DNA of 5,519 bases from Acetofilamentum sp. (GTDB lineage: Bacteria > Bacteroidota > Bacteroidia > Bacteroidales > JAADGE01): the NCBI GenBank assembly GCA_020720705.1, contig DYOJ01000184.1, forward strand, positions 1 through 5,519, read 5' to 3'. The translations under genes and the position numbers were made by a program. Shown piece after piece: positions 1 to 5,519 of the stretch; the stretch's first letter is position 1, and the number at the start of each line of letters is the position of its first letter. The notes under the pieces were generated by a model that ran no database searches, had not been told where the DNA came from, and saw only the letters and a list, made by a program, of their open reading frames with translations.

Positions 1-3
1 CGC

Positions 4-55
4 CAGACGGGCAACCGGTTCTTTGCACGTTCCACTTGCGTGGGCCTTTCGTCTG
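4..55 (-). other. GC-rich inverted-repeat / potentially structured element downstream of res
   Basis: CAGACGGGC (4-12) can pair with GCC (44-46) plus CGTCTG (50-55), leaving a TTT bulge (47-49). Inside this stem, CCAC (32-35) pairs with GTGG (40-43), and AAC (13-15) can pair with GTT (29-31), giving a three-way junction. Read as minus-strand RNA the 4-bp hairpin has a GCAA loop, a GNRA tetraloop, which favours an RNA in the operon direction. An AACCGGTT palindrome lies at 13-20. The region starts 11 nt beyond the res stop. No U-run follows on the minus strand, so it is not a standard intrinsic terminator for res; a T-rich stretch (56-65) follows on the plus strand, so it could terminate a convergent transcript. 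It could also be a mobile-element or repeat end cut by the window. Pairing was done by eye. Confidence 0.4.
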
Positions 56-65
56 TTTATTCTTT

Positions 66-2738
66 TCACTGGTTATTTGTTTTACACTGGAAATTGTTCA
101 TAATTTCTTGAAAAGATTGCGGATTGAATTTCTTGAAGTTCGCTTCGTCGACAAAAAGACAAGAATATCTATACTTGTTTTGCACCGTATTGGCGTCAGC
201 AACCCATTGTTTTAGTCTTACTTTTTTGGGTTCTACATCGAGATCAACGAGGCCTTTGGTTTCTACTATGTAAATTCGATCCTTTGTCTTTACAAAAAAA
301 TCAGGATAGTAGTTGGAGATGTTTCCATCAGAATTTACATAATCCAGTTGAAAGTGTACTGCCAGATAATTCTTTGCGTATGCAATTACATCGTCAGCTC
401 TTTCGAGAAATTTTGCAAAATCAAGTTCTAACGTACTGTCGCCAATAATTTTATTGAAAACGCTTTTTTTGGGAAAAAAATATTTATTGTCTCTGGTGAC
501 AAAAGGGCGTGTGGTCAGTAGGCTCATGCAGGTGCGCAATTCTAACGTCTCTGTAGATTGTATTGTCACAGCATTGATTTCGTTGCGGAAGGTTTCCAGG
601 ATGGTGCGCATAGCAACAATTTCGGTAAGATTTTTTAGAGTTTGCCTGTTTTCCAAATCCACATCCTGCCCAAATAAATAATGCGTTGCGAATTCTTTTA
701 GTTTCCCATAGATCACATTGTAAACACTGACAAGTCGCAACTCTTCCATAACCATCTGGGCTATATAGGCGATTACATTGCGGTAATCTATATCTTCACT
801 ACCGCCGAGCAGAGTGGAATGAGATTTCTCGCCTGTTGCCATATCTATAAAAACAATTTCCCGAACATCTTTTTCTAAGTATTCTATTAAGGGAATAGGC
901 TTAATCTTAAAATCAGCCGGGTTTAGTTGTTCAAGGTTTGAATATTCTCTATATAGTTTAGGAGCAAGAATTGGAATAACTATGTCAAGTTTATCGAGGT
1001 CTTTAGATACATTTTTCCTGTCTATTTCTATAATGACAGGAGTTTGTCCCCCTGTGTCCCCACCCATTTCTCCTTCTTCGAGAACAACGCCTTCTGATTT
1101 TATGGATTCAACAAATTCCATGAAAGCCCGTGTTCCGATAATGCTCACTTTTTCTGTGGCATCGCTTCCAGGAAACATTCTTCGCAGTCCTCTGCCTAAA
1201 GTTTGTTCAGGTAAAATATTTGCTTGCGCTGCATAGGCACGCAAACCTACGATCGTGGTGACATTGCGAACATCCCAGCCTTCCTTGAGCATCAGCACAG
1301 AGACAATCGCTTTATACGGAGAATCCCATCCATCTATGGCGTTAGCAGCTTTGCGCAGAGTATCGAGTTCGTTTCCACCACTCTCAGAAATTTCTCCATC
1401 TTTTTTTGTATGGATGACCAAGACAGCTCCTTTGAGTTCAGGGTATTTGGCTTCCAGATATTCTCCGACATCGTTGCATGTGTCGGTATCGTCTGTCATT
1501 ATAAACAAAATAGATTTTTTGTTCAGCTTTTTTAATTCGTGAAATGCTTTATGCCATTCCTGCACTCCAAGATCGATGTAGTCTCCATATTTCTCCGTGT
1601 ATTTACTTGTTTTCTTTTCTACCAGTTTATTACGGCTTTCTGGAGATGGTAAAACCGGATGCTTGACTACGTTTTGCGCAATGGCCTCTACCAGTGGATA
1701 ATCGCAAACTGTTTGAACGAATATGCTGCCATTGGTTTTTTTGGGAGTGGCAGACATATCGATTTGTAAAGAGAGATGCATGTCTTTTTGTAAAAGTCGA
1801 TTGTGAATGTCTTGAATGGATTTAAACCATGCAAGCCGGTTATCGTGGATGTGGTGTGCTTCGTCGTTTAATATTGCGATTTCATCAATTTCACGGACAA
1901 TTTTTCCAAGATCCACTTTGGAATCAGTAGTCTTCCCAGTACCTTTTGTACCTAAAAAATATTCCTCTGTATTTTCATCGCCATCAGAGGCAACTCTATT
2001 GTCGTTGTCGTAAACGCGATGTATATTTGTCAGGAATAAATTTCCAATTTTTCGGGTTATAGAAACATTGTCCTGGAGGTGTACAGTGATCTGAAAATCT
2101 TCCCGCCAGTTTTTACCATCAAATCCATTATCTGGGATAACCGGGTCATTCCAGAATATTTTATTGCCGTCAAAATCGTTGCGCAGGCGATCGAGCACTA
2201 TAATGTTGGGAGCAACCACGAGGAAATTGCGAGACAATCTGGAGTCTTGTTCGTATAGTTTGTGGAAGTATGACCATGCAATGACAAGACTCATCACTTT
2301 TGTTTTGCCGGATCCAGTAGCCATTTTAATGACAAAGCGCAGCCAGTCTTCCTCAAACATTTCAGCGGAGACCGCTCCGGAAGAATCATAGCTCAAAAGA
2401 TCGTGCTTATCTTTAACGCCAGCCACTTCGTATAGGTAGATAATCGTTTCGATTGCTTCTCTTTGTGCAAAATAGTAGCGGAAGAGGTTTGTTCCGTTTG
2501 CATCTTCTATCAGATGTTCTTCCTGGAACCACCATTTCAGCAGAGAGCGGCTTGTGGAAGAAATTCTTTCATAGTTATTCAGTCGCCACGAATGTACTTC
2601 TTTTCTGATTTTGTAAACGAGCGGTGGAAGAAGTTTTTCGTAGAGTGTGTCGTGAAAAATCTCCTGATCTGGAAACCAGCGGTGTTGCGGGTCAATAACT
2701 TCGTAAGGGGATTTTGGAAATTTTTCGTGTATGGGCAT
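66..2738 (-). CDS. Type III-like restriction enzyme Res subunit: SF2 helicase with C-terminal PD-(D/E)xK nuclease
   Basis: This 890-aa protein is the cleavage and motor subunit expected to partner Mod. A Q-motif-like FAQREAIETI lies at 90-99; Walker A MATGSGKT at 139-146; motif Ia VVAPNIIVLDRLR at 174-186; Walker B DEAHH at 292-296; motif III MSATP at 328-332; motif V around LKEGWDVRN at 484-492; motif VI QTLGRGLRR at 512-520. The nuclease is at the C-terminus: candidate E771, then YPDFF (D813) and VETKG (E826, K828), forming PD-(D/E)xK. The N-terminus (FPKSPYEVIDPQHRWFPDQE, then LLPPLVYKIRKEV) resembles a restriction endonuclease family that I recall NCBI naming BPTD_3080; that name is from memory. 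All catalytic motifs are present, so the subunit looks active. The start is supported by GGAG 6 nt upstream, 19 bp after the PIN stop. It is last in the operon, which would delay Res relative to Mod. Type III-like assignment is strong; recognition site and exact cleavage behaviour are unknown. Confidence 0.93.
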   Translation of the reverse strand: MPIHEKFPKSPYEVIDPQHRWFPDQEIFHDTLYEKLLPPLVYKIRKEVHSWRLNNYERISSTSRSLLKWWFQEEHLIEDANGTNLFRYYFAQREAIETIIYLYEVAGVKDKHDLLSYDSSGAVSAEMFEEDWLRFVIKMATGSGKTKVMSLVIAWSYFHKLYEQDSRLSRNFLVVAPNIIVLDRLRNDFDGNKIFWNDPVIPDNGFDGKNWREDFQITVHLQDNVSITRKIGNLFLTNIHRVYDNDNRVASDGDENTEEYFLGTKGTGKTTDSKVDLGKIVREIDEIAILNDEAHHIHDNRLAWFKSIQDIHNRLLQKDMHLSLQIDMSATPKKTNGSIFVQTVCDYPLVEAIAQNVVKHPVLPSPESRNKLVEKKTSKYTEKYGDYIDLGVQEWHKAFHELKKLNKKSILFIMTDDTDTCNDVGEYLEAKYPELKGAVLVIHTKKDGEISESGGNELDTLRKAANAIDGWDSPYKAIVSVLMLKEGWDVRNVTTIVGLRAYAAQANILPEQTLGRGLRRMFPGSDATEKVSIIGTRAFMEFVESIKSEGVVLEEGEMGGDTGGQTPVIIEIDRKNVSKDLDKLDIVIPILAPKLYREYSNLEQLNPADFKIKPIPLIEYLEKDVREIVFIDMATGEKSHSTLLGGSEDIDYRNVIAYIAQMVMEELRLVSVYNVIYGKLKEFATHYLFGQDVDLENRQTLKNLTEIVAMRTILETFRNEINAVTIQSTETLELRTCMSLLTTRPFVTRDNKYFFPKKSVFNKIIGDSTLELDFAKFLERADDVIAYAKNYLAVHFQLDYVNSDGNISNYYPDFFVKTKDRIYIVETKGLVDLDVEPKKVRLKQWVADANTVQNKYRYSCLFVDEANFKKFNPQSFQEIMNNFQCKTNNQ

Positions 2739-2744
2739 TGATTA

Positions 2745-2748
2745 CTCC
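2745..2748 (-). promoter_or_regulatory. Shine-Dalgarno site for res
   Basis: Minus-strand GGAG lies 6 nt before the ATG at 2738, in the 19-bp gap after the PIN stop. It decides the res start and lets res be translated without coupling to the PIN gene. Confidence 0.7.
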
Positions 2749-2757
2749 GTGGTTATT

Positions 2758-3234
2758 TTAAAAGGTCCAGTTTTCATTTTGCAAAAAGCCTTCGAGTGAT
2801 AAAAAGGGAATGGAAAAATGTTCGCATATATTGGGAATCTTTGCTCCATTTGGTTTAAAGTATTCTTCTGTGACTACTGTTGCATTCAGTATTTTGGCTT
2901 TTGCTATAATAAAGGGATCTGCAAAAGCCCCCCCTTTTAGAAGTTTTTTATTTTCAAGATTGTGTTGAAAGTGTTTCACAGAATAAATTTCTGTAATAAA
3001 GGACAGTTCTGAGGAATTGGGTTCTGAAAAAAAGCCGCTATTTATTTCTGTAAAATATGTTAGCTTTTCCTTCTCAAAATGATCTGATAGCTCTTTATAG
3101 ACTTCCCTTACAGATATAACCTCGAAGGCAGAAATTTTATCGCCAAATTTCTTCCAAAACGTAGGAAAGCGTGAAGGATAATAATGATTAAGGATTGAAG
3201 ACAGGCTGTTCGTGTCAAAAATGTAGATCGACAT
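2758..3234 (-). CDS. PIN-like domain protein, DUF4411 type (putative ribonuclease toxin)
   Basis: This 158-aa protein begins IYIFDTNSL, the first PIN strand with the first acidic residue D7. Further candidate metal-binding acids are E44 (SVREVYKEL), D106 (FADPFIIAKA) and E123/E124 (VVTEEYFKP), followed by KIPNICEHF (132-140). The early YPSRFPTFW segment (19-27), the ADPFIIA motif, VTEE and KIPNxC, together with the length, match what I know of the DUF4411 PIN-like family. PIN proteins are Mg2+/Mn2+-dependent ribonucleases and many are type II toxins; RNase activity is not shown for this one. Its ATG directly follows the stop of the HTH-peptidase gene (TAAATG), so translation is probably coupled, with an added Shine-Dalgarno GGGAAGG. 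This antitoxin-like-then-toxin order is common, and ImmA/IrrE proteins are often found beside DUF4411. The gene is AT-rich apart from a G7 run just before the D106 codon. It is intact, with all expected acids present. Confidence 0.87.
   Translation of the reverse strand: MSIYIFDTNSLSSILNHYYPSRFPTFWKKFGDKISAFEVISVREVYKELSDHFEKEKLTYFTEINSGFFSEPNSSELSFITEIYSVKHFQHNLENKKLLKGGAFADPFIIAKAKILNATVVTEEYFKPNGAKIPNICEHFSIPFLSLEGFLQNENWTF
2928..2934 (-). repeat. G7 homopolymer inside the PIN gene
   Basis: Seven consecutive G on the coding strand encode G101, G102 and the first base of A103, four codons before the putative catalytic D106. A G7 run stands out in a gene this AT-rich (two neighbouring sampled lines count about 22% and 35% GC). 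A one-base slip would shift the frame before D106 and abolish the active site. Whether it actually varies cannot be seen from one sequence. Confidence 0.6.
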
Positions 3235-4392
3235 TTAAACCTTCCCAGATTGCGGCAAGTAGTGCTCAAATCTTTGTAAATTTTTAGGCTTTATGTTTAG
3301 AAGTTCCGATAGTTTAACCGAATCAATTTTATTTTGATAATATTTGCTAAAGGCGAGTTTAGTATAGGTTTCACCAAGATAAGCTTTCTGTGTAAGGTAA
3401 TAATTTCCTCCTTCTTTTTCGTCCTTTTTGGCATAGCCTTTTTCTTTCCATTCTTTTATCTGTTCGTGATATTCTTTATTTGTAATTACTCCAGCGTCTA
3501 GAAATCTGCGTAGTACAACTTCACGGCTAATAGAAAATTGAATGGCCACGCGGTCAATGTTCTGCTTGCTGAAATTTTCTTTATTTGCGGAAAATAAATC
3601 AGCGGGTAACAGAATTTCTGCAGCCAGACGATTGCACATTTGTTCTGTCTTTTGAAATTGTGCAGGAAATCCCGCAGGAGTTTTTTCTTCCGTAAAATCT
3701 ACACCACCCGCGCGGTATAATAGATGGCCAAGTTCATGGAGGAGAGTAAATATTTGTCTTGTAGAAGGCATGCTATTGTTAATATAAATAACGGGATAAC
3801 GATCATCATAGAGACAGAATCCAGAGAAATTGTCATTTTTAAAAGCATCCTTAAAAACAAATATTCCCCGCTCTTCCAGTTTTAGTCGCCAGGCTTTAAA
3901 AGCCTCATCGGGATTTTTCCACGAAGATTGTATTTCCTTGGTAATTTCAAGATTTTTACGTATTTGGCGTGCAATTTCTGGAATAGAAGAATCTTCTAAA
4001 ATGTGTATGGCATCGAGAAGTCGGGGCACATTGGGGAGATTGCCATCAAAAAGTTCCTCCAGGTTGTATTGAAAAGACTTTGCTTCGCGATAAAGTTTAA
4101 TGATGCCAGCTGGCAATGCGTCGACAAAGGTATCTGGCAGTGTGCGAAAATCTGTTTTAGGTTCTGGTACTTTAGGGACATCTGGAAAGAAGAAAACAGC
4201 GACAGGTCTTTGATACACATCGTAGGCAAGCTTTTCTAACTGCGGATACGTTGGACTTTCCTCACCATTTTCCCACGCCTCAATAATCTCTTTTTCCTTT
4301 TTCATCTTTTCCGCAACATTCTCTATGGAAAGACCCAGAGAGGTTCTTGCCCAGCGCATAACTTCCGTATTTACGGGTAGCTTCTCCCTCAT
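3235..4392 (-). CDS. Xre-type HTH / ImmA-IrrE zinc metallopeptidase fusion protein
   Basis: This 385-aa cytoplasmic protein has an N-terminal Xre-like helix-turn-helix at about residues 7-60 (ARTSLGLSIENVAEKM followed by IIEAWENGEESPTYPQLEKL), then a DFRTLPD segment (81-87) typical of long COG2856 proteins. The peptidase zinc motif HELGH is at 219-223, and TEQMCNRLAAEILLP (249-263) supplies E250 as the probable third ligand. A C-terminal segment (331-378, starting YYLTQKAYLG) is also typical of the long family form. Relatives such as ImmA of ICEBs1 and IrrE/PprI of Deinococcus cleave Xre-type repressors; here the DNA-binding domain and the protease are in one chain, so self-cleavage or cleavage of a partner is possible. 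The start ATG overlaps the mod stop as ATGA and has GGAAG 7 nt upstream; the stop abuts the PIN gene. It probably acts as regulator or antitoxin for that gene. The domains are certain by motif; the target is unknown. Confidence 0.93.
   Translation of the reverse strand: MREKLPVNTEVMRWARTSLGLSIENVAEKMKKEKEIIEAWENGEESPTYPQLEKLAYDVYQRPVAVFFFPDVPKVPEPKTDFRTLPDTFVDALPAGIIKLYREAKSFQYNLEELFDGNLPNVPRLLDAIHILEDSSIPEIARQIRKNLEITKEIQSSWKNPDEAFKAWRLKLEERGIFVFKDAFKNDNFSGFCLYDDRYPVIYINNSMPSTRQIFTLLHELGHLLYRAGGVDFTEEKTPAGFPAQFQKTEQMCNRLAAEILLPADLFSANKENFSKQNIDRVAIQFSISREVVLRRFLDAGVITNKEYHEQIKEWKEKGYAKKDEKEGGNYYLTQKAYLGETYTKLAFSKYYQNKIDSVKLSELLNIKPKNLQRFEHYLPQSGKV
3240..3246 (-). promoter_or_regulatory. Shine-Dalgarno site for the PIN gene
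   Basis: Minus-strand GGGAAGG lies 5 nt before the ATG at 3234, within the last codons of the HTH-peptidase gene. The stop TAA sits directly against the ATG, so both coupling and independent initiation are possible. Confidence 0.7.
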
Positions 4393-5519
4393 AAATCCAC
4401 TTCCACAATTGTCATGGTATCGTTGCCGAAAATGTCTACAACTTTTACCGCCACTTTGCGGCGTCCGGGTTGCAGTTCATGGTATGGCGTTTTGAGATCG
4501 AGCGCACGATTCTGTTTTGTGCGGAAGGATTGCCATTCATTTTCAAAAATGTATTCTCCCGTCCATCTTTCTTCCGTTTCTCCAGTATCATTCGTTATTC
4601 TAATGATCTCTCTCTTGTTTTCAAAGTCAAAATCTACCGACCAGTAATCAATCCAGTCTGTCCATTTTTCCGTGAGAAGTGCGCGCGAAATTTCTCCGGT
4701 TTTACTTTTCACAATTTTGTAAATTTTTCCATTGTCCAGAATAACACGGCTCTTTCCATTCTTTAAGCCATCTACAACGGTGTCCAGTTTGTTTTGTGAA
4801 TAATGCACTGCAAAGTCCGCGAGCTCTACAGCAAGCAAGGGAAGGCCGTCTTTTTTGCGCTTGTCCGCCTCTTTTTTGTGAAACTTTACTTCGAGGTAAC
4901 TAACATCGTGAAACACTACCTGGTCTTTTTCTATGGCTCGTTTGTCGAACACGTCGCGCGGAATGTATTTAAGAGCAATGTCCAGCCCCTTGTTTTTGGC
5001 CTCTTCCTGTATGCCTGGGAAAAGCCCCATTTCGAATTCAAACGCGAGAATGTCTATATTCGAGATATTTATTTTGCGCGCTTCCAGAATAATCCACTCG
5101 ACAAATAATCTTGAGACTGGCAGATTGATTGGTCCAACCACCACGTGTCGCGTATTCTTTTTTCCGTGGAAGGCAGAAGAGCCATCTATTTTTTGCGCCT
5201 TGTACGCAGTTAGAATAAGATTCAAAAAATCGTTTTCTTTTTGCTGCAACTGGCGTGCGCGTTCTTCTTCGCGCAGATTCATGTTTACGCCAATATAGTG
5301 CGTGCGTTCATATTTTCCCAGATTTAGTATTTCAAACGCGCGAAAGTCTTTGCCTTGTTTTTGTAGTTCTCGCTGTATGCCAATCATTCGTTTGCGCGTT
5401 GTGTGAATGGCAAACTTTCCGAGGTCTGTGGCAATCCATTTGCGCCCGAGTTTTTCTGCGACTGCGGCTGTGGTTCCGGAGCCTGCAAAGAAGTCTGCGA
5501 CGATGTCGCCTTCGTTGGA
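4389..5519 (-). CDS. Type III-like adenine-specific DNA methyltransferase (Mod), C-terminal part, N-terminus outside window
   Basis: The reading frame is open to the right edge, so the 376 visible residues are the C-terminal portion; the first in-frame ATG (5387) is internal and not the start. Visible residues 9-17 read DFFAGSGTT, the SAM-binding motif I (FxGxG) of DNA amino-methyltransferases, followed by WIATDLG with an acidic residue (D32) in the expected motif II position. Motif I so close to the visible left end of the protein fits the beta-class order of type III Mod enzymes, in which the catalytic DPPY motif precedes motif I; DPPY itself is not in the window. About 330 residues follow motif I, including HVVVGPIN (125-132), FEFEMGL (160-166) and YIPRDVFDKRAIEK (185-198), and the tail has VVDIFGND. 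I recall this tail from long Mod-like proteins but cannot assign it a function; it may contain target recognition or Res contacts. It overlaps the next gene by 4 bp. Methyltransferase identity is secure; the type III class rests on Res downstream. Confidence 0.9.
   Translation of the reverse strand, partial: SNEGDIVADFFAGSGTTAAVAEKLGRKWIATDLGKFAIHTTRKRMIGIQRELQKQGKDFRAFEILNLGKYERTHYIGVNMNLREEERARQLQQKENDFLNLILTAYKAQKIDGSSAFHGKKNTRHVVVGPINLPVSRLFVEWIILEARKINISNIDILAFEFEMGLFPGIQEEAKNKGLDIALKYIPRDVFDKRAIEKDQVVFHDVSYLEVKFHKKEADKRKKDGLPLLAVELADFAVHYSQNKLDTVVDGLKNGKSRVILDNGKIYKIVKSKTGEISRALLTEKWTDWIDYWSVDFDFENKREIIRITNDTGETEERWTGEYIFENEWQSFRTKQNRALDLKTPYHELQPGRRKVAVKVVDIFGNDTMTIVEVDL
4400..4404 (-). 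promoter_or_regulatory. Shine-Dalgarno site for the HTH-peptidase gene
   Basis: Minus-strand GGAAG lies 7 nt before the ATG at 4392, inside the last codons of mod. With the ATGA stop/start overlap it supports this start and suggests coupled re-initiation by ribosomes finishing mod. Confidence 0.7.

Noticed and set aside
1..65. Integron attC site or CRISPR repeat in the 3' flank.
   Set aside because: The attC core boxes (RYYYAAC and GTTRRRY) are absent at the ends of the inverted repeat, and no repeat-spacer periodicity can be seen in so short a piece.
464..480. T7-GGG-A7 inverted homopolymer pair inside res, upstream of the nuclease motifs.
   Set aside because: A7/T7 runs occur elsewhere in the same AT-rich gene (294-300, 1401-1407, 1736-1742) and here encode ordinary F/P/K codons. 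There is no specific sign of phase variation or a terminator.
1929..1952. A second P-loop-like match, GTKGTGKT (Res residues 263-270).
   Set aside because: It fits GxxxxGKT by letter, but it lies between motif Ia and the DEAHH box in an SF2 helicase whose true Walker A (residues 139-146) is already present. It looks like a variable loop, so I read it as coincidental.
454..5298. Several plus-strand open frames of about 65-120 codons opposite the four genes.
   Set aside because: They lie wholly or almost wholly within intact minus-strand genes with clear domains, show no recognisable motifs, and look like antisense shadows.
4389..5387. Treating the ATG at 5387 as the start of a separate 332-aa protein.
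   Set aside because: The same frame continues without a stop to the window edge and encodes SAM motif I upstream, so this ATG is an internal methionine of Mod.

Overview
The window carries four tightly packed genes, all on the minus strand and read from right to left. It looks like most of a type III-like restriction-modification (RM) operon with a two-gene regulator/toxin-like module inserted in the middle. Transcription order: (1) the C-terminal part of an adenine-specific DNA methyltransferase (Mod), cut by the right edge; (2) a 385-aa protein with an N-terminal Xre-type helix-turn-helix and an ImmA/IrrE zinc metallopeptidase domain; (3) a 158-aa PIN-like protein resembling the DUF4411 family; (4) an 890-aa type III-like Res subunit with a complete superfamily 2 helicase core and a C-terminal PD-(D/E)xK nuclease.

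The junctions are a 4-bp ATGA overlap (mod/HTH-peptidase), a directly abutting TAA-ATG (HTH-peptidase/PIN) and a 19-bp gap (PIN/res). Each of the three internal starts has a purine-rich Shine-Dalgarno sequence 5-7 nt upstream. This fits one polycistronic mRNA whose promoter lies beyond the right edge. No promoter can be supported inside the window, and no stretch over 300 bases lacks a gene.

The only non-coding DNA of note is the first 65 bases, downstream of res. It is clearly more GC-rich than the end of res and can fold into a compact branched structure, including a GCAA-loop hairpin when read as minus-strand RNA. It may be the edge of the cassette, a repeat or a structured RNA; the window cuts it too short to tell.

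Functionally, Mod and Res should act together: Mod recognises and methylates a DNA site, and Res uses ATP to translocate or signal along DNA and cleave unmodified DNA. The embedded HTH-peptidase plus PIN pair has the order and features of an antitoxin/regulator-toxin pair. It could regulate the operon, make the locus addictive, or act as a second-layer (abortive) defence; these roles are inference.

Organism: a bacterium with standard code usage, good Shine-Dalgarno sites and moderately low GC (hand counts of sampled 60-base lines run from about 22% in the PIN gene to about 59% at the right edge). Nothing here fixes the phylum. RM cassettes move horizontally, so composition is a weak guide to the host.
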